32,127 nt of DNA from DASZGI01 sp035938995 (GTDB taxonomy: Bacteria; Actinomycetota; Actinomycetes; Streptomycetales; Catenulisporaceae). Positions 7,752 to 16,126 of the stretch are shown in pieces. The stretch covers positions 1 to 32,127 of the forward strand of contig NZ_DASZGI010000194.1 of assembly GCF_035938995.1 (NCBI RefSeq), given 5' to 3'. The position numbers were made by a program, and so were the translations under genes. Within the stretch, counting starts at the first letter, position 1, and the number at the start of each line of letters is the position of its first letter. Under the pieces are notes generated by a model that searched no databases, was not told the DNA's origin, and worked only from the letters and a program-made list of their open reading frames with translations.

Positions 7752-8081
7752 ATGTCAGACCTCAAGCAGGTAACCGACGCGTCGTTCACCCAGGATGTGC
7801 TCGAGCGCGACAAGCCGGTCCTGGTGGACTTCTGGGCGCCGTGGTGCGCCCCCTGCCGGATGATCGCCCCGATCCTGGACCAGATCGCGACCGAGCACGC
7901 CGACGCGCTCGAGATCGTGAAGGTCAACATCGACGAGAACCCGGAGATCGCCGCCAAGTACGGCGTCCTGAACATCCCGATGCTCAACGTCTACGTCAAG
8001 GGCGAGGTCGCCAAGACCATCGTGGGCGCCAAGCCGAAGCGCGCCCTGCTCAATGATCTGCAGGACTTCATCGGCGCCTGA
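7752..8081 (+). CDS. trxA: Thioredoxin
   Basis: Small disulfide reductase (109 residues) that passes electrons from TrxB to ribonucleotide reductase and other targets. The active site is WCAPC (C32, C35), in the context VDFWAPWCAPCRMIAPIL. The more usual form is WCGPC; Ala at this position is a known natural variant. The cis-proline region reads NIPMLNVYVKG, where most thioredoxins have IPTL. ATG 7752 has GAGGAG at 7744-7749. The frame is open further upstream, but no other start is as good. The stop lies 17 bases from the convergent stop of the anti-sigma gene. Confidence 0.95.
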   Translation: MSDLKQVTDASFTQDVLERDKPVLVDFWAPWCAPCRMIAPILDQIATEHADALEIVKVNIDENPEIAAKYGVLNIPMLNVYVKGEVAKTIVGAKPKRALLNDLQDFIGA

Positions 8082-8098
8082 CGCTTTAGTTTCGTCCG

Positions 8099-9163
8099 CT
8101 ACTTGGGGACGGTTCCCTCCGCCAGGACGAGGTAGCCGGTCGAGGCGCACGGCGCCTGATAGGCCACCGAGTCCACGGACTGGGAGCCGTCCCCGATCGC
8201 GTAGACGACGAGGACCGCCGACTTGCCGAGGAACACCCCGTAGGAGGTTCCGAGCACCTGGCGCCCCTTCGTGGCCGGGTTCGCGAGGCACTGCTCGATC
8301 TCGGCGGCGGCCACGGCCGAGGTCGGCGCCGTGGTGAGCGCATGGGGGTGCGCGCTGGGGCTCAAGTCGGCCGGTTCCGACGACGACGATGTGGCGAGGG
8401 CACTCTTCGTCCAGCTCGTCAGCGCCGCCAGCGCCTCGGCATTACTGCTTTGGGCACCGTCGTTCCTCAGTGCCTGCGAGCTGCCGGATAGGGGCGGGGC
8501 GACGCCGCGGGCTGCGCTCGCGCTCGGCCCTGAGGTGGAGTTCCCGGACGACGAGAGGGCGAGGGTCGCCAGCCCGGCCGCGCCGCCCAGGACGACGAGC
8601 GAGGCGAGCGTCCAGCTGAGGGTGCGCCGCAGCGACCGCCGTGCGTGCGGGCGGCGCGAATCGGGATGGCGCTTAGTGGGACCGAGCGTTGGCGGACGGC
8701 GTTCGGACCGTGGGCCCGGAGGCCCCTCAGAAGACAGCCGCCGCGATCCGGCGAGGTCTTCGTCGCTGGACTGCGCCGCAAAGCCAGCCTCGGAGCCGGG
8801 CATCCCCGGCTCGCTGCCGCTTGTCGAGGCATCGGCTGTTCGGGTGACAGCGGCGTCGGTCGCAGCAGCAGGAGCAGCAAGCGCCACCCAGGTTCGCGCA
8901 GCCTCGGCCAGAGCCGCGTCGATGCGTAGCGCGACGTCCGCGGGAATCGGCGGCTGCTCCAGTTGGCCGAGCATGGCGAGGAGTTCCGCCATCGTCTCGG
9001 CGTCGGCTTGGCACTGCGCGCAGCCCTGTAGGTGCTCGGCGACGTCCTGCGCGGGCTCCGTACCGTCCACAGCGCCTTCCTGCCGCGCCTCCACGGCGAC
9101 TGACAGCTCCTCAGCCGAGAGGTGCGCGCCCGGGGCTCTGCGTGGCTCGTGAGCCGATGTCAC
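8099..9163 (-). CDS. Membrane-anchored anti-sigma factor with zinc-finger (ZAS) domain
   Basis: Likely partner that holds the upstream SigM-type sigma factor inactive (354 residues). The N-terminal ZAS-like domain has H14 and the motif HLQGCAQC (H44, C48, C51), the H-x3-C-x2-C pattern of zf-HC2 anti-sigma factors. A Ser/Pro/Arg-rich linker follows (about 105-178), then one membrane helix (about 182-204, LSWTLASLVVLGGAAGLATL). An extracytoplasmic domain of about 150 residues carries two Cys (in EQCLANPA and APCASTGY). I chose GTG 9163 because it overlaps the sigma factor stop (GTGA). The frame is open upstream, but that part lies across the sigma gene. By position it corresponds to M. tuberculosis RsmA (Rv3912). 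Confidence 0.88.
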   Translation of the reverse strand: MTSAHEPRRAPGAHLSAEELSVAVEARQEGAVDGTEPAQDVAEHLQGCAQCQADAETMAELLAMLGQLEQPPIPADVALRIDAALAEAARTWVALAAPAAATDAAVTRTADASTSGSEPGMPGSEAGFAAQSSDEDLAGSRRLSSEGPPGPRSERRPPTLGPTKRHPDSRRPHARRSLRRTLSWTLASLVVLGGAAGLATLALSSSGNSTSGPSASAARGVAPPLSGSSQALRNDGAQSSNAEALAALTSWTKSALATSSSSEPADLSPSAHPHALTTAPTSAVAAAEIEQCLANPATKGRQVLGTSYGVFLGKSAVLVVYAIGDGSQSVDSVAYQAPCASTGYLVLAEGTVPK

Positions 9164-9831
9164 CGCACACCTCGTTCCATCGCTTCGGGGGAGTCGCCGA
9201 CGCCCTTCGGGGTGGTCTGACGTTGGACGGGCGGCGACTGCGGGTGGTTCCGCAAATCGGCCAAAATCGTCGCCAGCTTCGCCCTCCCCCGCGCGCATCT
9301 GCTCTTCACCGTCCCCACCGGGACCCCAAGCGCCTCGGCCGCCTCCTGGACCGACAGTCCTTCGACGTCCACCGCCACCACCGCGGCCCGCTGGTCGAAC
9401 GGGAGCGTGGCGAGCGCGTCTTCCAGCACGATCCGCAGGTCCCGGGTCTCGGCCATGTCCGTCGAGTCTCGTACCGCGCGCTGCCACGCCGGTGACTGTT
9501 CCTCCGGATAGCCCACCGTCGGGCGGGCGGCCTGCCGTCTGACTCGGTCCAGGCACGCGTTGACCACGATGCGGTAGAGCCACGTGCCTACCGCCGACTC
9601 GGACCGGAAGCCCGCCGCAGCCCGAAACGCGGACACCGCCGCGTCCTGGAGCGCGTCCGCAGCTTCCTCGGGATCCCCGATGGTCCGCAGCGCCACCGCC
9701 CACAGCCGGTCCCGGTGACGGCTGAACAACTCGCTGAACGCCTCACGATCCCCCGCGACATGCCGGGCGAGAAGCGCGCGGTCGGCTTCGTCCTCCCGTG
9801 CGCGCTGCGGATCGCCGCGCCTCGCTCGCAT
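9160..9831 (-). CDS. sigM: ECF RNA polymerase sigma factor, SigM type
   Basis: Extracytoplasmic-function sigma factor (223 residues). Region 2 is at about 30-95 (FSELFSRHRDRLWAVALRTI, then EEAADALQDAAVSAFR and GTWLYRIVVNACLDRVRR). Region 4 is at about 135-190 (LPFDQRAAVVAVDVEGLSV, then PVGTVKSRCARGRAKLA, the DNA-reading helix). ATG 9831 is preceded by GGGAG 5 bases upstream. Its stop overlaps the start of the anti-sigma gene by 4 bases, so the pair is coupled. The name rests on gene order (next to murJ/pseudokinase and trx genes, as M. tuberculosis sigM); sequence alone supports only ECF sigma factor. Confidence 0.92.
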   Translation of the reverse strand: MRARRGDPQRAREDEADRALLARHVAGDREAFSELFSRHRDRLWAVALRTIGDPEEAADALQDAAVSAFRAAAGFRSESAVGTWLYRIVVNACLDRVRRQAARPTVGYPEEQSPAWQRAVRDSTDMAETRDLRIVLEDALATLPFDQRAAVVAVDVEGLSVQEAAEALGVPVGTVKSRCARGRAKLATILADLRNHPQSPPVQRQTTPKGVGDSPEAMERGVR

Positions 9832-9849
9832 TCCGGCTCCCGTGGTCCG

Positions 9850-9875
9850 CTGCTCCCCTGACCTCGACGGAGCAG
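9850..9875 (-). other. Short hairpin between pseudokinase gene and sigM
   Basis: CTGCTCC (9850-9856) pairs with GGAGCAG (9869-9875) around a 12-base loop, directly after the pseudokinase stop. There is no T-tract. It may be an mRNA processing or weak attenuation site within the operon. Confidence 0.3.
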
Positions 9876-9877
9876 AT

Positions 9878-11497
9878 CTAGGAGAAGATTCTCACGTTCG
9901 ACAGCGTGTCACGGTACCCGGCGATGTCGTTCTGGTCGGCGTCCTGGTGCGGCAGCACGGTGAACCAGACCATCACGAACCGCGTCGTGACCGGCGACGA
10001 GAAGCTCGCGGTGATGTCGCCGCCGCCCCCCACGTTCGCCTGCGCGGACTGCTTGGTGAAGCCGGGCGGGGCCGAGTTCGTCACGGTGGGCACGGACGAC
10101 AGCGACGAGGACCCGGTCCACACCTCGACCGTCGCTCCGGCGACCGCGACGTCGAACTTCACCCGGGAGACGCTCTTCGCCGAACCGAGGTCGAAGACGA
10201 TCCCGGAGCCGGCCCGGTACGGGGCTATCGTCGGCCCGTCGAAGTAGGTCGACGTGGTCCAGCCGGTGCTCGAACCGTCATAGGCGTGCGGAAGGTTCGT
10301 GGTGTCGTCCTGGCCCTTGTCCGAGTCCCATATCGACGCCGTCGTGATCGCGAGCGGCTGTGTCGCGGGAGCCGACGACGCCGAGCGGGGAGCAGGCGAG
10401 TTGGACGAGGACGCGCTCGGCGAGTTGTGCCGTCCGCCGAGCTCGAACGCCGCGACCGTGCCGATCACCAGCACCACGCCGACGATGATGACGATCAGGC
10501 CGCGTGAGTAGCGGCGGGGCGGCCGTCCGCCGGTCATCGTGCGCGACTGCGGCACCGCGACTGTCCGCGAGGCGGCCGGATACCCGCCGGGCCGCTGCGG
10601 GTAGGTCGTGCGCGGCAGAACGCTCGTCGCCTCCGGCTCCTCCCGGAACCTGGGCAACGCGGCGATGCCAGTCACGAGAGCCTTGGCGCTCTCGATCGTG
10701 GAGGCGCCGGTCGCCTCGCCCGAGCCGTCCGACGCACCGAGGATTTGCGAGACGAGCTGGTCCACCGTCTTGGGCACGGCCGCGCGGATCTGGGCCGGGC
10801 TGAACGGCTTGCCGTGCGAGAAGGGCGCGCCGGGCAGGCCGAACCCTCCGTCCTCCGTCGGCCAGCGACCGGTCAGCGCCGCGTACCACAGGCGTCCGAT
10901 CGCCCGGACATCCTCGGCCTGCGCGTCAGGACCGTTTTCCAGGCCGGCCAGCGCCCGCTCCAGGCAGAGACCCAGAATCTTCACCTGGCCGGTACTGGTG
11001 ACCAGCACGGTGGTCGGATCGAGCGCGCCGTGCGGCATGTCGCAGTCGTGCGCCGCCGCGACGGCCGTGGCCAGTTCGCGCGCGATCGCGGTCGCCTTCG
11101 CCGTGGAGAGCGGGCCGTTGGCGAGCAGGGTGGAAAGTGACGCCGCGTCGGCCACCCATTCCTTGACGACGTAGACCAGGCCGCTCTCGTCGGCCGCGTC
11201 GAGCACCTGCACGAAATGCACGTCCGGAACCGTCGCGGCGTTGCGGGCCGCCCCCTCGATCACGCGCGCCCGCGGGTGGCCCGAGGAAATCAGGTCGATC
11301 CCCACCTTGCGGTTGAGCAGCTCGTCGAATCCCACCCACGCCCGCGGCAGCGGCTCGACCCCGCCGGAATAGCGGCGCAGCTCCCGGTCCAGCCGGTACC
11401 GGTCGGCGAGCCGGGCCCCCGCGTGGACCTGCTGCTCGAAACGGGCGCGATCGAAGTTCTCGCTGTCTCCGACGGGCTTTTCGGCCAGGGAAGCCAC
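9878..11497 (-). CDS. Membrane pseudokinase with extracellular discoidin-like domain (MurJ partner)
   Basis: Protein of 539 residues: N-terminal kinase-fold domain (about 30-290), Pro/Arg linker, one membrane helix (about 332-354, GLIVIIVGVVLVIGTVAAF), a Ser/Pro/Ala-rich stretch and a C-terminal beta-rich domain (about 385-539, from ASIWDSDKGQDD through HAYDGSSTGWTTSTYF to NVRIFS) resembling F5/8-type discoidin domains. Catalytic residues are missing: VGIDLI stands where VAIK is expected, HGALDPTTVLV replaces HRDLKPxN, and KILGLCL replaces the DFG region. In M. tuberculosis the equivalent domains are fused to the MviN/MurJ flippase and recruit FhaA when phosphorylated. GTG 11497 follows GGGAGG by a few bases. 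Confidence 0.85.
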   Translation of the reverse strand: MASLAEKPVGDSENFDRARFEQQVHAGARLADRYRLDRELRRYSGGVEPLPRAWVGFDELLNRKVGIDLISSGHPRARVIEGAARNAATVPDVHFVQVLDAADESGLVYVVKEWVADAASLSTLLANGPLSTAKATAIARELATAVAAAHDCDMPHGALDPTTVLVTSTGQVKILGLCLERALAGLENGPDAQAEDVRAIGRLWYAALTGRWPTEDGGFGLPGAPFSHGKPFSPAQIRAAVPKTVDQLVSQILGASDGSGEATGASTIESAKALVTGIAALPRFREEPEATSVLPRTTYPQRPGGYPAASRTVAVPQSRTMTGGRPPRRYSRGLIVIIVGVVLVIGTVAAFELGGRHNSPSASSSNSPAPRSASSAPATQPLAITTASIWDSDKGQDDTTNLPHAYDGSSTGWTTSTYFDGPTIAPYRAGSGIVFDLGSAKSVSRVKFDVAVAGATVEVWTGSSSLSSVPTVTNSAPPGFTKQSAQANVGGGGDITASFSSPVTTRFVMVWFTVLPHQDADQNDIAGYRDTLSNVRIFS

Positions 11498-11617
11498 GGC
11501 CCTCCCTCATTCGCGTCGTTCCGTAGTGGGGCAGGAGCACCGCGCATCAGATGACGGGCGCTCACTGTCATGCTAGTGCCCGGCCCCACATGGGCGAACC
11601 GGGCCGCACGGGGGACA

Positions 11618-11643
11618 GGGCGTGAATTCCCGGGAACACGCCC
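11618..11643 (-). terminator. Hairpin downstream of murJ
   Basis: GGGCGTG (11618-11624) pairs with CACGCCC (11637-11643), enclosing the small palindrome TTCCCGGGAA. It lies about 70 bases after the murJ stop in the gap before the pseudokinase gene. No T-tract is visible, so partial termination or mRNA processing is possible. Confidence 0.35.
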
Positions 11644-11661
11644 CGCGAGCGCAGCTCAGGT

Positions 11662-11720
11662 GGTAGGCGAAAGCCCGTCAGACGGCGGATTGGAGCGCCG
11701 CGGACAAAATCCCGCCTACC
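11662..11720 (-). other. Nested hairpin at the murJ stop codon
   Basis: GGTAGGCG (11662-11669) pairs with CGCCTACC (11713-11720), which includes the murJ stop. An inner CGGCG/CGCCG stem (11683-11687 with 11696-11700) lies inside. It may protect or terminate the murJ message. Confidence 0.35.
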
Positions 11721-13689
11721 GCCCGAAACGCGCCCGAATCGTCCCGAGCATCGAGTCGACTTCCTCCACCCGCATCCGCCGCGAGGCGACTAGGAAGATG
11801 ACGCCGAAAAGACCGCCGCCGAGCACGAGCGCGCTGGTGGAGGCCAGCATCGGCGCCTGCACCATTTTGGTGATCTCGTACGCCACGGGGCCGCCCACCA
11901 GCGCCGCGAGCGCCGCGGCCGCGGCCAGCTTGGCGTGGGTGCGCACCACCCGCCCGGCATCCAGACCGCGCAGTTTGCGGCTGAGTTTCGCGCCGGTCAT
12001 CACCATGCCCACTGTGTAAGCGATCACATACGCAACGCACATGCCCGTAACGGCCCATTGCGTGGTGTGCAGCGCGTAGTACGAGGCCAGCGAGAGCACG
12101 GAGTTGATGGCCGCGATCCACGCCGCGATGACGAACGGCGTCTTCGTGTCCTCATAGGCGTAAAAGCCGCGCAGCATCAGGTACTGCGCAGAGAAGGGGA
12201 TAAGGCCCAGGCCGAACGCCATGATCATGTAGCCGAGGTTCCGGGACTGGACCGCGTCCGCCGCGCCGTGCCGGAAGAGCAGCGTCGCGATCTGTTGTCC
12301 GAAGGCGACGAAGGCGAATCCGCACGGGACGATCGCGACCGCCGTGACGCGCAGGCCGTACGAGATCGAGTCGCGCACGGCGGTCCGGTCCCCGGCGTGC
12401 GCGGCGCGGCTCATCCGGGGAAGCAGCGCCGTGATGATCGAGACGGTGATGACCGCCTGCGGCAGGATCCAGATGGTCAGGGCGTTCGAGTAGCCGGTGT
12501 AGCCGACGCCCTCGTGCGGCCGCGCGGTGTCCATCCGGGTGCCGTACTTGATGATGACCCAGTTGCCCACCTGGCCGACGAGCACCATGCCCATGGTCCA
12601 CTTGGCCAGGGTGAGCGACTTGCCCAGCCCGGTGCCCCGCCAGTCGAATCGTGGCCGGAAGCCGACCCCTGCCTGTTTGAGGTAAGGGATGAGGGTCAGC
12701 GTCTGCAGCGCGATGCCGATGGTGGTGCCGCCGCCCAGCAGAAGCACTTCGGCGTGGGTGATGGTGGAGCTGGTCTGCACGTAGCCGGCGATCGCGATGT
12801 ACGCGCCGAGCGTCGCGATCATGATGACGTTCGCCAGGACCGGCGTCCACATCATCGGGCCGAACTTGTCCGTGGCGTTGAGGATCTGGCCCAGCATCAC
12901 GAACATGCCGTAGAAGAAGATCTGCGGCAGACAGTAGCGGGCGAACAGGATCGTGATCTCGCGGTCCGGGCCGGAGGAGCTGGAGAAGAAGTCGACGATC
13001 TGCGGCGCGCCGACCACGCAGGCCACGGTGAGCACGCCCAGGATCACCACCGAGATGGTCAGCAGCCGGTCCATGAACGCCTGGCCGCCGTCCGGGTCGT
13101 CCTTCATCGCCCGCACCAGCTGCGGCACGAAGATGGAGTTGACGGCCCCGCCGATGACGAGCAGGTAGATGGTGTTCGGGACGTTGTTGGCGACGTTGAA
13201 GTTCGACGCCAGCACGCCGGTGCCGAGCGCGGCGACGAGCAGCAGCTGCCGCAGCATGCCGGTGACGCGGGAGGCGATGGTGCCCAGCGCCATGATCCGG
13301 CTGGCGCGGGACACGCTGGTCGCCGCTGCCTTAGCGGGAGCCTCGGCCGAGTGTTCGGGCGTCGGGATGGTCGCGGTCGGCGATCCCGGCGGGCTCCAGA
13401 CGTCGGTGTCGCTGTACTGCTCGTACGGGCGGGTCGCCGGGCCCTGGACCGCGCTGCGGCGCGGGGGGATCAGCTGCTGGAGCGCGCCGGGGTCGAGGAA
13501 CGAGGTGCCGAAGACGGGAAGGTTGAACCGGGTGGCGTCGACCGCCTCCGCGTAGGCGGCGCGACGGGCGGCGCGCTCCTCAGGCGCCTCGTCCTCGGGT
13601 ATGGCGGGGTACCAGAGGTCCTGCGGCGGCGGGACATACGTCTGCGCCTGGGCGGTGCCCGGTCGATCCTGTTCTGGCCAGCGTGCCAT
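11716..13689 (-). CDS. murJ: Lipid II flippase MurJ (MviN)
   Basis: Polytopic membrane protein (657 residues) of the MOP flippase superfamily that moves lipid II across the membrane for peptidoglycan synthesis. The first ~128 residues are a Pro/Arg/Glu-rich cytoplasmic extension, absent from E. coli MurJ. The membrane core starts at ASRIMALGTIASRVTGML and shows the usual many helices, with LGQILNATDKFGPMMWTPV, ITALLPRMSRAA and FYAYEDTKTPF typical of the family. I chose ATG 13689 (MARWPEQ), with GAGG 9 bases upstream; a start 13 codons earlier is open but less likely. No kinase domain is fused to its C-terminus, unlike M. tuberculosis Rv3910; that part is encoded by the next gene. Confidence 0.95.
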   Translation of the reverse strand: MARWPEQDRPGTAQAQTYVPPPQDLWYPAIPEDEAPEERAARRAAYAEAVDATRFNLPVFGTSFLDPGALQQLIPPRRSAVQGPATRPYEQYSDTDVWSPPGSPTATIPTPEHSAEAPAKAAATSVSRASRIMALGTIASRVTGMLRQLLLVAALGTGVLASNFNVANNVPNTIYLLVIGGAVNSIFVPQLVRAMKDDPDGGQAFMDRLLTISVVILGVLTVACVVGAPQIVDFFSSSSGPDREITILFARYCLPQIFFYGMFVMLGQILNATDKFGPMMWTPVLANVIMIATLGAYIAIAGYVQTSSTITHAEVLLLGGGTTIGIALQTLTLIPYLKQAGVGFRPRFDWRGTGLGKSLTLAKWTMGMVLVGQVGNWVIIKYGTRMDTARPHEGVGYTGYSNALTIWILPQAVITVSIITALLPRMSRAAHAGDRTAVRDSISYGLRVTAVAIVPCGFAFVAFGQQIATLLFRHGAADAVQSRNLGYMIMAFGLGLIPFSAQYLMLRGFYAYEDTKTPFVIAAWIAAINSVLSLASYYALHTTQWAVTGMCVAYVIAYTVGMVMTGAKLSRKLRGLDAGRVVRTHAKLAAAAALAALVGGPVAYEITKMVQAPMLASTSALVLGGGLFGVIFLVASRRMRVEEVDSMLGTIRARFGR

Positions 13690-13743
13690 CGCGACGGTCC
13701 TCGGTGCCTTCCTGGCGCGCGGGCACACCCCGCGTTCAGCTCA

Positions 13744-15906
13744 TCATTGTCCCCGCTCCGCCTCGACTGAAGCGGCGTTCTCCGCGGGCGTGCCGGGCGG
13801 ATCGGGAACGGGCGGCGCGGTCCGGGTCCGCCTGCTCCGATAGATCCGTAACATTACCGCCACAACCAATAACGCGGCGGACAGCCCGAAGATGACCAGT
13901 GTCACGGAGCCGATGGACGAGACCGTCACCTGAAGCGATTGGCTGTCCCCATAGTCGTTTCCGCCCGGGGTGACCAGCTGCGCGGTGACCATGACCCGCT
14001 GCCCGGACACGGTGGAGCTGACGTGGACGTCTACTGTCGTCGAGCCCGGATGGAACGTCTGCACTTGGACCTGCTGCACCGACAAACCCGGCCGGTCGGT
14101 AGTGATCCGGATGCCGATGCTGACGTTCTCGTTGAGCTCGTTCTGGACGGTGAAAGGAATCACACCGCTCTTGCCCGAAAGGGTCAGGTCCGACTTAGGC
14201 ACAAGGCGCACCGCGTTGACTATCGTCGTCACCCGCGCATGTACCGCCCGCGTGAACGCCGCTTGTCCTGCGGTATCGCCGCGCCATGAGGTGGACATGG
14301 TACGCAGCGAAGCCGGGCCGTACGACTGGGTGACCTTCGTCGGGTCGAAGAGGATCTGCGCCAATGATTGGACCAACTCGCCGAGGGCTCCCGTCGCGGT
14401 GAGCTGATCAGGTGTCAGGTCGCTCTTCGCGGTGGCCGAGGCGCGCTTAGGTGTCGAGGTCTGCGCTTGACCGTCGGGCGACGTGTTCAGCAGAGTGGAC
14501 AGGCCGACGGTCTTGATCCAGCTCGCCGAACCGACGGCGGCCAGCAGCGCGGGGTCCGGCTGGACTCCGCGCGGCGCGGTCACCATGACCGTGCGCGGCG
14601 GGCTGAGATTGGGCTCCTCAAGGGCGATGAGCGCGCTCTGGGCCAGGAAGCGCTGGGACGTGAGCAGCGAGGAGTTGGTGCCCGCGACCCGGTACGCGGC
14701 GTCGGCGGCGTCCCCGGCGAAGATTGCGTCGAGGTCCGCGTCGCTGACCGCGAGATGGCTGCCGTCGGACAGGTTGACCCGGCCGGTCGGCGTGAAGATG
14801 TCCGCGCGCGTGTGCAGGTCGATGGAGTCAGAGCCGACGATCGTCGCGGCGGGATTCACCTGCTCGGCGAGCTTGAGCGTCGGCGCGTTCACCTGGCCGT
14901 CCGCCGGCCACGCCAGGGTGCCTAAGGGCGTGCGGCCGACGGAGGTGACGACCGTCGAACCGGTCTGTTGGGCTGCGTTCTTGACCGTTGCGGCGGCGAA
15001 CGCCGGGTCGCCCGCGGCCAGGGAGCCGAAATCCGGGTCGGTGGCCGGCAGCTGCCACAGCTCTCCGGTCGTGCCGAGCACGGTCTTCGCCTCGGCCAGC
15101 CACCGCTGTGCGTTCTGCGCCCCGGAGTCGGTGGAGGTCGCGGAGCTGGTCGGGCCCGTCGAGTAGAGCGTATAGCCGTTCTGCTCATCTGCGGCCGTCG
15201 CCAGCAGATCCGGGTCGACCAGCCACGATACGGCGATCTTGCGGTTCGCAGTCGCGGCTGCGGAACCCGCGGCCAATACCTGGTAGAGCCGCCCGTTCGC
15301 GGCGAACTGAGTGGACAGGTCGTCGGTCACGGCTTCGTCGACGCCGTTCGACGCTTGACCGTCAAGGGCCGGCGTGCCAACCACCGGCCACACCAGCACC
15401 ATCTGCGTCGGCTTGAGGCTCGTGTCGCTGTTCATCTCGTACGGGAGATACGTGCGCAGCGCACCGATGCGTACGCCTTCCGAATATGCCTCGACGTCGA
15501 GCGCGTAGACGCCGCGGCCGTTGAGACCCATGTCCGCGATCGGGACGGAAAGCGACCACGGCACTGTGGCGCCGACGGTGACGTTGCCTACGTCGTCCTG
15601 GTGGCCGAAGACGAGCTGCGAATGAGATCCCGCGGTGTTGGCCATCTCCGAGCGGCCGATCAGCTCGGCGACCGCCAGCCGGACGGTCACCGCCGGGTGC
15701 GACACGCCGGCCGAACCAACCAGATCGCCCTGGAGCTTGAGCGTGTCGCCGCGGACCGCTATGGCCGGGCTCATGCTGGACAGGCCCACGGCCACGGTGC
15801 CGCCGCTCGCCGCGCGCGCCATCGGCGCGGTGCTGGTGGAGACCAGCACCGCGGCGAGCGAGGCGAGGCTGAGCGCCAGCGGCCTCAGGGCACGGCGGAA
15901 TCTCAC
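13744..15906 (-). CDS. DUF6049 family secreted, membrane-anchored protein
   Basis: Protein of 720 residues of unknown function. A signal peptide spans about residues 1-32 (basic start MRFRRALRP, hydrophobic core, end APMARAA). A long, Ala/Thr/Ser-rich extracellular part contains no cysteine that I can see, one membrane helix lies near the C-terminus (VTLVIFGLSAALLVVAVML), and a basic cytoplasmic tail ends the protein. The order DUF6049, MurJ, pseudokinase, SigM is conserved in actinobacteria (M. tuberculosis Rv3909-Rv3911), which suggests a role in cell wall export or assembly; this is inference. GTG 15906 has no good ribosome-binding site, but TAGGAT lies 7 bases upstream, so the message may be leaderless. 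Confidence 0.88.
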   Translation of the reverse strand: MRFRRALRPLALSLASLAAVLVSTSTAPMARAASGGTVAVGLSSMSPAIAVRGDTLKLQGDLVGSAGVSHPAVTVRLAVAELIGRSEMANTAGSHSQLVFGHQDDVGNVTVGATVPWSLSVPIADMGLNGRGVYALDVEAYSEGVRIGALRTYLPYEMNSDTSLKPTQMVLVWPVVGTPALDGQASNGVDEAVTDDLSTQFAANGRLYQVLAAGSAAATANRKIAVSWLVDPDLLATAADEQNGYTLYSTGPTSSATSTDSGAQNAQRWLAEAKTVLGTTGELWQLPATDPDFGSLAAGDPAFAAATVKNAAQQTGSTVVTSVGRTPLGTLAWPADGQVNAPTLKLAEQVNPAATIVGSDSIDLHTRADIFTPTGRVNLSDGSHLAVSDADLDAIFAGDAADAAYRVAGTNSSLLTSQRFLAQSALIALEEPNLSPPRTVMVTAPRGVQPDPALLAAVGSASWIKTVGLSTLLNTSPDGQAQTSTPKRASATAKSDLTPDQLTATGALGELVQSLAQILFDPTKVTQSYGPASLRTMSTSWRGDTAGQAAFTRAVHARVTTIVNAVRLVPKSDLTLSGKSGVIPFTVQNELNENVSIGIRITTDRPGLSVQQVQVQTFHPGSTTVDVHVSSTVSGQRVMVTAQLVTPGGNDYGDSQSLQVTVSSIGSVTLVIFGLSAALLVVAVMLRIYRSRRTRTAPPVPDPPGTPAENAASVEAERGQ

Positions 15907-15913
15907 GGGCGGA

Positions 15914-15919
15914 ATCCTA
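15914..15919 (-). promoter_or_regulatory. -10 box for leaderless DUF6049 transcript
   Basis: TAGGAT on the minus strand ends 7 bases before GTG 15906, the spacing expected if transcription starts at the start codon. No clear -35 is seen. Confidence 0.45.
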
Positions 15920-15979
15920 GTGTCGTCGGCTGAGCAGCTCCGGCCGCCGTCGACCTGTCTACGCGCCGGTGTCTGTTGG

Positions 15980-16085
15980 CTCTTCGAGGTGGCCGGGGCT
16001 TCATGGCGGTTTCAGATCGAGTAGCAGGAGAAAAACGTTTCCCTGCCACGCGATCTTTCGCCGCCGCCCCGGCCACCTCGAACAG
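15980..16085. repeat. Palindromic element copy 1, core-and-arms family
   Basis: A 17-bp perfect inverted repeat (15983-15999 with 16066-16082; left arm TTCGAGGTGGCCGGGGC) encloses 66 bases. Inner stems are nested in register: GGCGG/CCGCC (16005-16009 with 16061-16065), AGATCG/CGATCT (16014-16019 with 16051-16056) and GCAGG/CCTGC (16024-16028 with 16042-16046). The core at 15997-16019 matches 19 of 23 bases of the copy at 20694-20716. It lies between the divergent DUF6049 and CCA genes, so a terminator role is unlikely. See the copy at 20676. Confidence 0.8.
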
Positions 16086-16126
16086 CGGCCAGAAGACGCG
16101 GTCGGCTGGCTGCGAGTCGGAGCACG

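Noticed and set aside
9164..9703. N-terminal extension of the anti-sigma reading frame by 180 codons
   Set aside because: It lies antiparallel-free but in another frame across sigM, has no domain features, and a coupled GTG at 9163 is the better start.
13718..13734. Small hairpin CGCGGG/CCCGCG in the gap before murJ
   Set aside because: Six bp with a five-base loop in GC-rich DNA is expected often by chance, and there is no tail.
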